Part shown: in pieces, positions 26,779-35,733 of the stretch
How positions within the stretch are numbered: position 1 is the first letter of the stretch
Layout of the letters: every line of letters starts with the position of its first letter
Assembly: GCA_900766975.1 (NCBI GenBank)
Contig: CAAFXO010000001.1
Coordinates: forward strand, 3,467-67,466
DNA length: 64,000 bases
Origin: Bacteroidales bacterium
Lineage (GTDB): Bacteria; Bacteroidota; Bacteroidia; Bacteroidales; Muribaculaceae
Direction: 5' to 3'
Notes under the pieces: generated by a model
What the model saw: only the letters and a program-made list of their open reading frames with translations
Databases searched by the model: none
Told to the model about the DNA's origin: nothing
Made by a program: the position numbers and the translations under genes

Positions 26779-27627
26779 CTATCCCTTGACGAGACGTAGT
26801 GCCACCCAGCGTGAGTCGCTCACTAGACGCGTCTCTTCTCGCAGCCCATAGCGGCTCGCAGCATCGGCGATCATCGCTATGTCCGTGTCATAGAACCCGC
26901 TCAGCAGCATCTCTCCTCCTGTCTTCAGTCGCGATGCATACCGGTCGATATCTCCTAAGATGATATTCCTATTGATATTGGCAAAGAGATACTCTGCCGG
27001 CTCAAGACCCGATAGGGCAGTGGCATCGCCATGGATCAGTTCCATCTTCACCCCGTTGAGCATTACGTTCTCTTTTGCATTCTCGTAGGCTGCCTCATCG
27101 ATCTCGATGCCGATGACTCTCTCCGCTCCGCACATCGCTGCCAAGATGCCCAAGATACCGGTGCCCGTGCCCATATCGATCACGCTCTTGCCTTTCAGAT
27201 CCAACTCGAGGATATGCTTCACCATCTGTGAGGTCGTGTCGTGATGACCCGTGCCGAAGGCCATCTTCGGATCGATTACTATGTCATATTCCGCATCCGG
27301 TATTTCCCGGTGGAAGGTGGAGTGGATCACACATCTTCCCTCGATCAGAATAGGCTTGAAATAATTCTTCTCCCACTCTTCGTTCCAATCCTCTCCCTCG
27401 ATCACTTCGCCGCTGATCTTAAAGTCTGCTTCCATCGGGAAGTCGGTCAGTGCCTCTTCTGCTATCTTTACCCCATCTCCCGCCTCTCTCTTGATATAGG
27501 CGGTGAGTCCCCTGCCATCAGGCTCAAATGATTCAAACCCTGCATCTGCCAAGTAGGCGGCTGCAAGGTCTGTCTTATCTTCTGTGGCGTCTGCCACGTC
27601 AATCCTTATTCTATAATAGTCGTTCAT
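26779..27627 (-). CDS. prmA: Ribosomal protein L11 methyltransferase
   Basis: S-adenosylmethionine-dependent enzyme that methylates ribosomal protein L11. Motif I is DMGTGTGILGILAAMCGA, preceded by the PrmA block DPKMAFGTGHHDTTSQMV. The post-I acidic residue lies in VIGIEIDE and the NxxR-type loop in LFANINRNIILGD. The 282-aa length and the N-terminal ferredoxin-like substrate domain (about 1-95) fit. It follows a small envelope cluster at a 40-nt gap, and a 15-bp tandem repeat begins at its stop. Confidence 0.94.
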   Translation of the reverse strand: MNDYYRIRIDVADATEDKTDLAAAYLADAGFESFEPDGRGLTAYIKREAGDGVKIAEEALTDFPMEADFKISGEVIEGEDWNEEWEKNYFKPILIEGRCVIHSTFHREIPDAEYDIVIDPKMAFGTGHHDTTSQMVKHILELDLKGKSVIDMGTGTGILGILAAMCGAERVIGIEIDEAAYENAKENVMLNGVKMELIHGDATALSGLEPAEYLFANINRNIILGDIDRYASRLKTGGEMLLSGFYDTDIAMIADAASRYGLREETRLVSDSRWVALRLVKG

Positions 27628-27667
27628 CTTTGATCCTATAATAGTCGTTCTGCTTTTGTGTCTTTTC

Positions 27668-28003
27668 TCATTTCTTCCCCTTGATGAGACGATAGCCTTT
27701 CCTTACCACCCCTGCCACCGAGAGTCCCAACACTACATAGTCGAACGCCTTGAGCCCTCGCAATGCATTCCCGGCAAGCTTGCTGATAAGGGAGTATTTA
27801 CCACCTCCCGACACTGCCTTGTCGCCAATGCTGCGGTGAGCCGGATTGAGCCCCTTGACCGATTCAAGCAGCTTCTCTTTGGCAAATTCCTTGCGTATCG
27901 CCAGCATAGCCCGCTGATAGCGCAGCTCTTCAATCGTATACCCCTCAAACACTGTGCCACTCGTCGTGACTGTGGATTGAGCCGTTACTTTTCCCTTGTT
28001 CAT
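27668..28003 (-). CDS. Small hypothetical protein, possibly membrane-associated
   Basis: 111 residues. No family name is certain. The middle (GYTIEELRYQRAMLAIRKEFAKEKLL) is strongly helical and charged, and a short hydrophobic stretch (AFDYVVLGLSVAGVV) precedes a basic C-terminus (RKGYRLIKGKK). It lies 13 nt after the holin-like gene, so it is very likely translated from the same transcript. The association with YtxH-type and holin-like proteins suggests an envelope role, but nothing more specific. Confidence 0.7.
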   Translation of the reverse strand: MNKGKVTAQSTVTTSGTVFEGYTIEELRYQRAMLAIRKEFAKEKLLESVKGLNPAHRSIGDKAVSGGGKYSLISKLAGNALRGLKAFDYVVLGLSVAGVVRKGYRLIKGKK

Positions 28004-28016
28004 AGTTCGATCCCGT

Positions 28017-28367
28017 TTAGTGTTTCTTCTCTAAAAATACTTTGCTGATTACTCGCGATATCGGGTCGAGCAGCAACTGCTTGCGCAGCACCACGAATAT
28101 CACCAATATCGCACTGAGCACTCCCGCTGTGGCAAGATACGACAGCGCTGGACTCATCACACATTTGAATACCTCGCTCAGCGAGAGTGCCAACATGATC
28201 AGCACCACCATCCCCAAGAGCAGGATCACAAACCCTACTATCAGCAGACACAGCAGGATCGTCAGCTTCTCTGCCAAGGTCATCTTGGCATATTCTACCT
28301 CCAATTCTGCCCATGTCTTCGCCTGTTCGACTATGTTGCGGATCTCTTCTATTAGACTGATTTTCAT
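28017..28367 (-). CDS. Holin-X-like (phage_holin_3_6) small membrane protein
   Basis: 116 aa with an N-terminal amphipathic helix and two membrane spans (LTILLCLLIVGFVILLLGMV and an adjacent one around 78-98). The pattern matches the Phage_holin_3_6/putative holin superfamily widely found on bacterial chromosomes beside YtxH and small helical proteins. There is no phage gene nearby, so lysis is not implied. Probably an envelope or stress-related membrane protein. Confidence 0.75.
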   Translation of the reverse strand: MKISLIEEIRNIVEQAKTWAELEVEYAKMTLAEKLTILLCLLIVGFVILLLGMVVLIMLALSLSEVFKCVMSPALSYLATAGVLSAILVIFVVLRKQLLLDPISRVISKVFLEKKH

Positions 28368-28401
28368 CGCTATCTCTTCTTTTCGAAGTTATATTTAGAA
28401 T

Positions 28402-28432
28402 GCCGGGTCAAAAGCCTATCTTTTGACCCGGC
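28402..28432 (-). terminator. Strong hairpin between YtxH and holin-like genes
   Basis: GCCGGGTCAAAAG-CCTAT-CTTTTGACCCGGC is a perfect 13-bp stem. The minus-strand tail is AT-rich but not a clean T-run, so it may terminate partly or act as a processing or stabilising hairpin. Confidence 0.6.
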
Positions 28433-28479
28433 TCTGTAAAGTGTCTTGAAGTGGGCACTATCTCGCCCTTTTACTCCAA

Positions 28480-28677
28480 TTATTCTGCTGTCAGCTCTGC
28501 TACAAGTGCATCTACCTCTTCGTCGGTAACCTTGATGCCACGCTTGGTAAGAAGGTCGGTGATGCGCTTGCGAAGATCTGATCCCTTTTCAGGTGTGAAC
28601 AGTAGGGCAGCTCCGCATCCTACGATTGCGCCACCCAAGAATGCTGATATTAGCGTTAATGCTTTCATCTTGTCCAT
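28480..28677 (-). CDS. YtxH-domain small protein 1
   Basis: 65 aa: one glycine-zipper membrane helix (LISAFLGGAIVGCGAALLFTP) then the YtxH signature PEKGSDLRKRITDLL and a short charged helix. YtxH proteins are stress-associated membrane proteins of unknown mechanism. It is paralogous to the next gene upstream (28751-28948), a tandem duplication within one operon. Confidence 0.85.
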   Translation of the reverse strand: MDKMKALTLISAFLGGAIVGCGAALLFTPEKGSDLRKRITDLLTKRGIKVTDEEVDALVAELTAE

Positions 28678-28750
28678 TGTCTTTGTTTATATGGTTTCTA
28701 TCGGCACCCGGAGCGCCGACGTTACTTTTCTCCGTGTTGTCGGATGGTCT

Positions 28751-28948
28751 TTATGCTTCGAGCTCCCCTTCGATCTCGTCTACAAGTTCATCCATCTTAT
28801 CTTTCTTCAGACAGATCCCCTTGTCTTTGAGGAGCTTCGCAATCTTGCTGCGTGTGTCTGAACCCTTCTCGGGAGCTACCAACAAGCCTATGGCTGCACC
28901 GGCTATCGCACCGCTTAACACTGACAGAATTACATGAATCGGTTTCAT
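28751..28948 (-). CDS. YtxH-domain small protein 2
   Basis: 65 aa: membrane helix VLSGAIAGAAIGLLVAPEKG followed by SDTRSKIAKLLKDKGICLKK and an acidic C-terminus. It has the same layout as the copy at 28480 but about half the residues differ, so the duplication is old. First gene of the YtxH-YtxH-holin-hypothetical-prmA run. Confidence 0.85.
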   Translation of the reverse strand: MKPIHVILSVLSGAIAGAAIGLLVAPEKGSDTRSKIAKLLKDKGICLKKDKMDELVDEIEGELEA

Positions 28949-29065
28949 CTTTTTCTCGTTTTTATGGTTATTAATTTTTTTGTTTTGGTCTCTTTTGCCA
29001 CCCTGTTCAGTCGCAACTCGCGATCGCGGCTCGAGGAGGTGGCTTTTCCCCTTCTTTCTGTATAT

Positions 29066-29110
29066 AAAACAATCCGGATAGCCTAAAAGATGTCGCTATC
29101 CCGATTTTTT
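29066..29110. terminator. Terminator after the DUF3332 gene (bidirectional)
   Basis: ATCCGGATAGC ... GCTATCCCGAT hairpin (one mismatch) with T-runs on each strand, 14 nt past the DUF3332 stop. Confidence 0.75.
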
Positions 29111-29118
29111 AACCATTT

Positions 29119-29670
29119 TTATCTATTGTATGCCATCGGCATTACTCCCATCTGTCGCTCGTAGTCGGCGATTCCATCTTCGCTCAGCTCTACTGCCATC
29201 ATCTCTCCACCGGGGGTGAGCATCTTGACATGTTCTGAGTCGATGAAGGTCATAAAGGGTATATCCTCCCCTTCGGCTGTCTTGTAGCTCCATGTCTGCG
29301 TCGGCTCGTCGAAGTCAAGTCGAAGGCTCTCGCCACTCGCTTCGTGAGTCACAGTATACCCCTTGCCATCGCAGGCTATCAAGTAGCGCCCATGCTCGGA
29401 GTCTATCACCTTGGTCGACGCCTCCATAGGATTGCTGCCGCTCCAGAATTCTATCGAGTTCACCACAAGCACATCTGCCAACGCCGTCACTTCATACACC
29501 GGCAAAATCCAAAAGGCTATGAACACCAACTCGTTCACAAATTTCGACCCTATCGACTTATTCCATTTCATCACCGATTTGGTCATCCCGAACGATCCGA
29601 TACACGATGTATAGAGCAAGGCACTCCCTGCTATTAGCAATGCCGATACGGCTATTTTGATCTTTCTCAT
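29119..29670 (-). CDS. DUF3332 lipoprotein
   Basis: 183 aa. A signal peptide ends in a lipobox (LLYTSC, Cys near 22) followed by IGSFGMTKSVMKWNKSIGSK and FVNELVFIAFWILPVYEVT, the DUF3332 hallmark. NSIEFWSGSNPM is also conserved. A possible second hydrophobic stretch (ELVFIAFWILPVYEV) could insert in the membrane. Function unknown. It stands alone between recQ and the YtxH cluster with its own terminator. Confidence 0.88.
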   Translation of the reverse strand: MRKIKIAVSALLIAGSALLYTSCIGSFGMTKSVMKWNKSIGSKFVNELVFIAFWILPVYEVTALADVLVVNSIEFWSGSNPMEASTKVIDSEHGRYLIACDGKGYTVTHEASGESLRLDFDEPTQTWSYKTAEGEDIPFMTFIDSEHVKMLTPGGEMMAVELSEDGIADYERQMGVMPMAYNR

Positions 29671-29802
29671 TTCTTTTTTATTTTTCTTTGTTTACTATTC
29701 GCTGTTTTTCATATTCTATATCTCACGAAATTAGCATTTTTTTTGCTTTCTACAAATATTTCGACCCTTTTTATTTCGCGATTCTATCACTTTTTCCCTT
29801 TT

Positions 29803-31704
29803 TTAACCATCTTTGATCTTTATTATCCCCATTTCGGTGCTGATATACCCTTCGTTGCCAAGATAACTCAGTGCCTCTCTGATCATCCCTTCCGGCGCTT
29901 TGATCTCTTGCTCCAAGATGCGTATATCCACTCCCGATGGTTTCTCTTCGAGATATGCCCAAATCTTGCCTATCATCTCTTTGAGGCTGACTTTGCCGTT
30001 GTCGCGGCGACTTCGGCACACATCGCAGTGGCCGCATCCGGTCTCTCGCTCTTCGCCGAAGTATCTGATCATCCGATTCTCTCGACATTCGTGGCTGTCA
30101 TAGGCATAACTCAGCATCGCTTCGACTCGCCGACTCATCGTGGCTCGCCGATCTTCATAGATCTTTTTCCCTATCTCTATGTAGCGCGGCTCTTCGCGTG
30201 AGGTCGGCAGATAGATCAAGGGTATTCTGCTGCGGGGTATGTAGCTTAATATCTTCATCCTCCCCAACTCTAAGAGCGATTCGTAGATCTCTCGCTCGCT
30301 GAGCTGAAGATTGCGTGCCAACGAACTTTCGTTGATGTTGACATATTCGGCGAAGAGTCCTGTGTAGGTGCGGAGGATTCCTGTCAGCACCCTCTCCGTG
30401 CGGGGGGGCACCCCATGCAGGTCGTATAGCTCATCTCGGTGGCAGATCATCATCACTCGCGATCCCCGATCTCCCTCTTCCAAATATTCGAGATAACCCG
30501 CCTGCTGCAGCAGATGGATCGCCGAGCGACATTGACGATCTTGATAGCCGAATGTGTCGCAAAATTTCTCAATGTCAAATTCCTTGAGTAGCCCATATCC
30601 CTCGCCGAGCGATATGTTCAGCACGTTGCAGATTCGCTCGTAAATCTTGCGGATGATTGCCCGGTCGGGAAAGGATTCCGTGACTCGTCGCCTCATCAAG
30701 GCTTGATCGCGTTTCGAGGTCAACAGTACGGCATAACTCGTCTTCCCATCTCTTCCGGCTCGACCCGCCTCTTGATAGTATTCCTCCAAGCTCGGCGGCA
30801 TGTCGTAGTGGATCACTACCCGCACATCAGGCTTGTCGATGCCCATGCCGAAGGCGTTGGTCGCTACCATCACTCGAGTCTCTCCCATCTGCCAGGAGTT
30901 CTGTCGCTTCTCTTTCAGCTCATAGTCCAAGCCGGCATGGTAGGCGGTCGCACTGATCCCTGCCGATGATAGATATTCCGAGATCTCTACCGTTCGCTTC
31001 CGACTCCTTACATATACTATCGAGCTCCCTTGGGTCCGACTCAAGATGTGAAATACTTCATAGATCTTCGTCTCCGCAGGTCGCACGATGTAGTTGATGT
31101 TGTCGCGTGTAAAACTCATCCGATAGACTGCCGGATCGCGCATCTCCAATTGCTCGCATATATCGCGAGCCACATCAGGCGTCGCTGTCGCCGTCAATGC
31201 CAGGATCGCTACGTCTGGCTTCACCTTGCGAAGCTTCTTGATGTTAAGATATGCAGGCCGAAAGTCATAGCCCCACTGCGAGATGCAGTGTGCCTCATCC
31301 ACCACGATCTGACTCACCTTGAGCCCTCGTAGCAGTGATATGAAGTTGTCATTGCGTAGGCGCTCGGGCGAGACGTAGAGAAATTTAGCTCCCCCGTTGA
31401 TGAGCTTTTCCAAGGCTACCGTGTGTTCGTGACGCGTCATCCCGGTGTGGAAGGTTACCGCCTTGATGCGCCGACGCTTCAAATTGTCCACCTGGTCTTT
31501 CATCAGAGATATCAGCGGAGTCACCACTATTGTCACTCCTTCCATCATCATCCCCGGCACCTGGAAGGTGATAGATTTCCCTCCCCCGGTGGGCATCAAG
31601 CCCAAGGTGTCACGTCCCGATAGAGCTGAGGTGACTATCTCGCTCTGTAGGGGCCTGAAACTATCATAGCCCCAATAACGCCGCAGTGTCTCTATTGCAT
31701 CCAC
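29803..31704 (-). CDS. recQ: RecQ-family ATP-dependent DNA helicase
   Basis: 3'-5' superfamily 2 DNA helicase for recombination and repair. Walker A is MPTGGGKS (residues 37-44), the DEAH box is at 136-139 with the RecQ aromatic loop (CISQWGYDFRP), and motif VI is YYQEAGRAGRDG. The zinc-binding RecQ-Ct region has its cysteines (C at HECRENR, then CGHCDVC), and a winged helix follows. At 633 aa there is no HRDC domain, a form common in Bacteroidetes. Transcribed 20 nt after recJ, so the two repair genes are coupled. Confidence 0.94.
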   Translation of the reverse strand: MDAIETLRRYWGYDSFRPLQSEIVTSALSGRDTLGLMPTGGGKSITFQVPGMMMEGVTIVVTPLISLMKDQVDNLKRRRIKAVTFHTGMTRHEHTVALEKLINGGAKFLYVSPERLRNDNFISLLRGLKVSQIVVDEAHCISQWGYDFRPAYLNIKKLRKVKPDVAILALTATATPDVARDICEQLEMRDPAVYRMSFTRDNINYIVRPAETKIYEVFHILSRTQGSSIVYVRSRKRTVEISEYLSSAGISATAYHAGLDYELKEKRQNSWQMGETRVMVATNAFGMGIDKPDVRVVIHYDMPPSLEEYYQEAGRAGRDGKTSYAVLLTSKRDQALMRRRVTESFPDRAIIRKIYERICNVLNISLGEGYGLLKEFDIEKFCDTFGYQDRQCRSAIHLLQQAGYLEYLEEGDRGSRVMMICHRDELYDLHGVPPRTERVLTGILRTYTGLFAEYVNINESSLARNLQLSEREIYESLLELGRMKILSYIPRSRIPLIYLPTSREEPRYIEIGKKIYEDRRATMSRRVEAMLSYAYDSHECRENRMIRYFGEERETGCGHCDVCRSRRDNGKVSLKEMIGKIWAYLEEKPSGVDIRILEQEIKAPEGMIREALSYLGNEGYISTEMGIIKIKDG

Positions 31705-31724
31705 CCGCGATATCCTCCTATATC

Positions 31725-33464
31725 TTATTTCTTTGCCTCCGAGGGGCGTATGTCGCGGATCATCAACTGGATCGTGTCGATGTTGTTGCCATGCTTGGTC
31801 TGCTCTATGGTATAGCAGATGTCGATGGGCTTGTGAGAGTGGATATGCTCGAAATATTGCGCCATGTTGAAGGCTATCGCATTGATCACATGGCTCGTGC
31901 TGTCATCTTCAAGCTCTAATTTGATATGCTCCAAGTTCTTACCCACGAGCTTGCTCGTGCCGAAGTCAAACACATTCTTGCTGCAGAACACCGGCTTCTG
32001 ATTGCTCGGCCCGTAGGGATTGAATTTCTTAAGCATCATCACCAGTTCCGGCGTGATGTCGGCAAATTCTATCTCGGCGTCTATATCCAAGTGTGGCTCC
32101 AATTGATTGGGCAGTATGTGTGCCGAGACATATTCCTCAAAGCGACGTGTGAACTCTTTGATGTTCTCTTCTTTCATCGATAGCCCCACAGCGTAGGTGT
32201 GTCCTCCGAAGTTCTCCAATAGGTCTCGTGTCGAGTTCACCGCTGCATAGATGTCGAATCCCTGCACCGAACGTGCCGAACCGGTGGCGATGCCGTTAGA
32301 TTGAGTCAGCACCACCGAGGGCTTGTAGTATAACTCGGTGAGTCGTGACGCCACTATGCCAATCACTCCCTTGTGCCAGTCTTTGCTGTAGATCACTATC
32401 GCGCGTCGATCGTTGACATCGCGAACCTTCTCTTCGATCAGAGCATTCGCTTCTTCGGTGATCTTCTTGTCGATCTCTTTGCGCTCGCGATTGTGCTGGT
32501 CGATATCTTTCCCTTTCTCGAAGGCCTCATGCAGGTCGCGACTCACCAAGAGATCTACCGTCTCCATGCCGCTCTGCATGCGCCCCGAAGCGTTGATGCG
32601 TGGCCCGATCTTGAAGATCACTTCGCTTATCGTGATGTCTTTGTTCGTTAGCTTGCAGAGTCTGATGATGCTCCGTAACCCCAAGTTGGGATTGGAGTTC
32701 AACCGCCGCAATCCATGCAACGCCATAACTCGGTTCTCGCCAACTATCGGCACTAAGTCCGACGCTATCGACACTGCCACCAGGTCGAGCATCGATTCCA
32801 ATTCGTTGTGAATCCCCAAACCATTGCTCTGTGCGAAGGCCTGCATAAACTTAAATCCTACTCCACATCCACTCAAGTGGGTGCAGGGATAGGTGGTCCC
32901 CGGCATCTTCGGATTCAAAATCGCTACTGCCGGTGGCAATACTTCGTCAGGTACATGATGGTCGCAAATGATGAAGTCGATTCCCTTGCTCTTGGCGTAG
33001 GCGATCTCGTCGATCGCCTTGATGCCACAGTCCAACACGATGATCAGCTTCACCCCATTCTCGGCTGCATAGTCTATGCTCTTTACCGAGATCCCATATC
33101 CCTCGTCGTCGCGAGTCGGAATGTAGTATTCTACGTTCGAGTAGTAGTTCTGAAGGTATTTATAGACTAACGCCACCGCTGTCGTGCCATCCACATCATA
33201 GTCGCCATAGATCATTATCCGCTCTTTGGCTCCCATCGCCTTGTTAAGTCGTGTCACTGCTTTGTCCATATCCGGCATCAAGAAGGGATCATGAAGATCA
33301 TTAAGCGATGGCGAAAAGAAGGATTCTGCTCCCTCAGGAGTCGACACACCCCGGCGCACCAGTAGCTCCGCCACCGGCATCATCCCGCCACATTTGCCAA
33401 GCATCTTCGTCGCCTCTTCTTTCTGTTGCAACGTCAGCGGCTGATAATTCCACTTGTTAATCAT
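31725..33464 (-). CDS. recJ: Single-stranded-DNA-specific exonuclease RecJ
   Basis: 5'-3' exonuclease of the DHH superfamily acting in RecF-pathway recombination and mismatch repair. Motif I is DYDVDG (88-93), motif III is CDHH (167-170), and the DHHA1 domain includes GVIGIVASRLTELYYKP and GSARSVQGFDI. The C-terminal OB-fold is present (FNPYGPSNQKPVF). The 579-aa length is usual. It heads a recJ-recQ operon. A TAAATTTG promoter motif lies 23 nt before the ATG. Confidence 0.95.
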   Translation of the reverse strand: MINKWNYQPLTLQQKEEATKMLGKCGGMMPVAELLVRRGVSTPEGAESFFSPSLNDLHDPFLMPDMDKAVTRLNKAMGAKERIMIYGDYDVDGTTAVALVYKYLQNYYSNVEYYIPTRDDEGYGISVKSIDYAAENGVKLIIVLDCGIKAIDEIAYAKSKGIDFIICDHHVPDEVLPPAVAILNPKMPGTTYPCTHLSGCGVGFKFMQAFAQSNGLGIHNELESMLDLVAVSIASDLVPIVGENRVMALHGLRRLNSNPNLGLRSIIRLCKLTNKDITISEVIFKIGPRINASGRMQSGMETVDLLVSRDLHEAFEKGKDIDQHNRERKEIDKKITEEANALIEEKVRDVNDRRAIVIYSKDWHKGVIGIVASRLTELYYKPSVVLTQSNGIATGSARSVQGFDIYAAVNSTRDLLENFGGHTYAVGLSMKEENIKEFTRRFEEYVSAHILPNQLEPHLDIDAEIEFADITPELVMMLKKFNPYGPSNQKPVFCSKNVFDFGTSKLVGKNLEHIKLELEDDSTSHVINAIAFNMAQYFEHIHSHKPIDICYTIEQTKHGNNIDTIQLMIRDIRPSEAKK

Positions 33465-33486
33465 ATATATACTTTCCTCTATTGTG

Positions 33487-33494
33487 CAAATTTA
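33487..33494 (-). promoter_or_regulatory. Possible promoter (-7 motif) of recJ-recQ
   Basis: TAAATTTG on the minus strand 23 nt before recJ. A -33 TTG at 20 nt is not seen. Confidence 0.4.
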
Positions 33495-33608
33495 CTACTT
33501 TTTTGCGAATTTTTTATCCTTATTTGCCCAAAATATTTTCCTTTTTTACCCCATTTCAAAAAAATTAGTGGCTCCGCATGCCATATCGTTCGTATATCCG
33601 CCTGCCAT

Positions 33609-33722
33609 GTTGGTCATGTCCCACACCGAAATAAAAATTGGTCATGTCCCACACCGGAATAAAAAAATGGTAGAGTGCCACACCGAAATAAAAATTGGTA
33701 GAGTTTCCTGCCTACATAAAAA
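33609..33722. repeat. Four degenerate ~28-bp tandem repeats
   Basis: Units of the form TTGGTCATGTCCCACACCGA plus AATAAAAA start at about 33609, 33638, 33667 and 33694, the last more diverged. Multiple short terminal repeats of this kind occur at ends of IS21-family elements, but no transposase is here, so at most this would be a relic. Confidence 0.7.
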
Positions 33723-33758
33723 AAAGAACTTGGGATCAACCATTACTGTCGATCCCAA
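33712..33758 (-). terminator. Terminator of tRNA-Ala
   Basis: TTGGGATC ... GATCCCAA (8 bp) followed on the minus strand by GTTCTTTTTTTT. Confidence 0.85.
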
Positions 33759-33796
33759 GCCTGTTAGCGATAATCGTTTCGATGTTGTTAATCAAG

Positions 33797-33870
33797 TGGA
33801 GCATACGAGACTCGAACTCGTCACCTCTTGACTGCCAGTCAAACGCTCTAGCCAGATGAGCTAATGCCCC
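33797..33870 (-). tRNA. tRNA-Ala (anticodon GGC)
   Basis: 74-nt cloverleaf. Acceptor GGGGCAT/ATGCTCC, D arm TAGCTCATCTGGCTAGAGC, anticodon loop CTGGCAG (GGC), T arm GACGAG-TTCGAGT-CTCGT. Discriminator A; CCA not encoded. Confidence 0.95.
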
Positions 33871-33939
33871 TTCCGGGTGTCCGGCTTTTTTTACACCGGG
33901 TTCGTCTTCCGAACTTACACCCATCCTTGTTTCCTTGCG

Positions 33940-33970
33940 CAAATTTAAGACTTTTTTCGCTATTTCACAA
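33940..33970 (-). promoter_or_regulatory. Bacteroidetes-type promoter of tRNA-Ala
   Basis: TTG (33970-33968), 20-nt spacer, TAAATTTG (33947-33940) on the minus strand. This is an exact consensus fit. Confidence 0.8.
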
Positions 33971-34039
33971 TTTTTATCTAATTTTTTTTATTTTTTACCC
34001 CATTTTTTATCCTGCTTACCCATATTTACCCCTCTTTGA

Positions 34040-34102
34040 GGGGCTCTTACAGATTATTTGGGGGCTCTTACAGATTATTTGGGGGCTCTTACCGATTATT
34101 TG
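34040..34102 (-). repeat. 21-bp tandem repeat carrying the Mur-ligase stop codon
   Basis: GGGGCTCTTACAGATTATTT plus G, three copies (34040-34060, 34061-34081, 34082-34102). The stop codon of the membrane Mur ligase (34096-34098) is within the third copy. Confidence 0.92.
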
Positions 34103-35691
34103 AAGGTGTCCGGGAGGTCGTTCTCGTAGAGCACCGTGTCGCCGGCTGTCATGATGCGGCCAAGCAATGCCTGGGCCTCGCTGAAGCTGTCCACCACATG
34201 AAGCTTCTCTTCTGCCATACCCGTCGAACGAATTCCTTCGACGATGGCGTCTCGGTTGTATTCTCCCACCACGATCGCTATGTCGACATTCTTGCCGATA
34301 TGCTTGCCGAACTCTTCATTCAGCCTGTATTGCTCTTCGCCAAGCTCGATCATGCCGGGTGTCACTATGATGCGCTTCCCTTCGGTGAAGTGCGATAATA
34401 CCTCTACTGCCATCCGCGATCCGCTCGGATTCGAGTTGAAGGCATCGTCGAGGATCGTTACTCCGCCCCCTCGCTTGATGCTCAGTCGATGCTCTACCTG
34501 GTCGATCGACGCAACTGCATAGCGGATCTTCTCTTTCGATACACCCAATTCTTGAGCCATAATTACTGCCGCCAAGAGGTCGGATACGTTACATTCGCCC
34601 AGAAGCTTGGTCTCTAATTCCAACTCTTCTCCTTCTCGGCTCACGATCTTGAAGGTCGTGCCTCGTGATGTGTATCGGATATCTTGCGCCACATAGTCAC
34701 AACCCTCCGGACGGCTGATGCCATATCTGATCACGCGAGTATTCGATACTTCGCGTCCCGCTATTTGCTCGAAGTCATTGTTGATCACCGCAAATCCATC
34801 ACTCGGCATTGCATCGACCAACTCAAATTTCGTGTCTCTGACATTCTCGATGCTTTTGAATGATTCCAAGTGCATCGGCCCTACTGCCGTCACGATGCCA
34901 CAGGTCGGGTTCACGATGTCACAGATCTCTTTGATGTCGCCTCGCTGCTTGGCGCCCATCTCGCATACGAAGATCTGATTGTAGGGCTTCATCTGCTCCC
35001 GCACTGTCCTTACCACTCCCATCGGCGTGTTGAACGACCCCGGTGTCATCAAGACATCATATTCTTCACTCAAGATGCGGGTCAAGTAGTGCTTGGTGCT
35101 CGTCTTACCATAACTGCCCGTGATGCCCACCACCTTCATGTCGGGCATCGACGCCAACATCCGCTTCGCATCATTGATATAGCCCTGCTGAATCCGATGC
35201 TCCACCGGTGTCAGTATCACATGCGATGCAATCATTATAGCCCAGGAGAAGATGTTGATCAGTGTGATCAATCCGATCGTCAAGCCTGTGCCGGAGTATA
35301 TGCCGTAGGTGGCTCCATTCGTAAGCCATGCCACCGCACCGACTCCTCCCAAGGAGAGTAGCATCATCACTGTGTAGAGTCGCCACACTCGCTTGGTCAT
35401 CACCAAGGGCTTCTTATACTTGCGACGCGACAATAGCAACACCTTCACCAGTGCCACCACCGTCACCAATAGAACTGCCAACGGGGTGATAATCAGCTGC
35501 GGCGCAAACAGCAAAAAGAAGCATGCCACATCCACCAGTCGCCATGCCCCGGAGATATTCCCCCCTCGAAGCCAACGCCAGTACCGATCAGTCCGATAAC
35601 TGTTCTGTTGAAACATCTGAAGGTCATATCGAAAATTATACACCATATAAACGGCGCATATCAAATACAATATAAAATAAGTATATTCCAT
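34096..35691 (-). CDS. Membrane-anchored Mur ligase (MurF-like)
   Basis: 531 aa. The first ~165 residues hold four predicted membrane helices (around 3-20, 52-88, 106-125 and 134-160). From about 183 on it is a Mur ligase: P-loop VVGITGSYGKTSTKH (187-201), CEMGAKQRGDI, NVRDTKFELV, and the C-terminal domain TILDDAFNSNPSGSRMAVEV. This matches the MurF subfamily, though canonical MurF is soluble and begins with a different UDP-binding domain, absent here. The reaction is presumably ATP-dependent amide ligation on a peptidoglycan-like or lipid-linked substrate at the membrane. It follows an alpha/beta hydrolase by 42 nt. Substrate unknown. Confidence 0.85.
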   Translation of the reverse strand: MEYTYFILYLICAVYMVYNFRYDLQMFQQNSYRTDRYWRWLRGGNISGAWRLVDVACFFLLFAPQLIITPLAVLLVTVVALVKVLLLSRRKYKKPLVMTKRVWRLYTVMMLLSLGGVGAVAWLTNGATYGIYSGTGLTIGLITLINIFSWAIMIASHVILTPVEHRIQQGYINDAKRMLASMPDMKVVGITGSYGKTSTKHYLTRILSEEYDVLMTPGSFNTPMGVVRTVREQMKPYNQIFVCEMGAKQRGDIKEICDIVNPTCGIVTAVGPMHLESFKSIENVRDTKFELVDAMPSDGFAVINNDFEQIAGREVSNTRVIRYGISRPEGCDYVAQDIRYTSRGTTFKIVSREGEELELETKLLGECNVSDLLAAVIMAQELGVSKEKIRYAVASIDQVEHRLSIKRGGGVTILDDAFNSNPSGSRMAVEVLSHFTEGKRIIVTPGMIELGEEQYRLNEEFGKHIGKNVDIAIVVGEYNRDAIVEGIRSTGMAEEKLHVVDSFSEAQALLGRIMTAGDTVLYENDLPDTFK

Positions 35692-35733
35692 CTTTATAAG
35701 AATTAATTCTGTTTGTCTTTGGGTGGTTCCGGC

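Noticed and set aside
28017..28367. Holin-like protein as a sign of prophage
   Set aside because: No other phage genes are nearby; this holin superfamily is common on bacterial chromosomes next to YtxH proteins.
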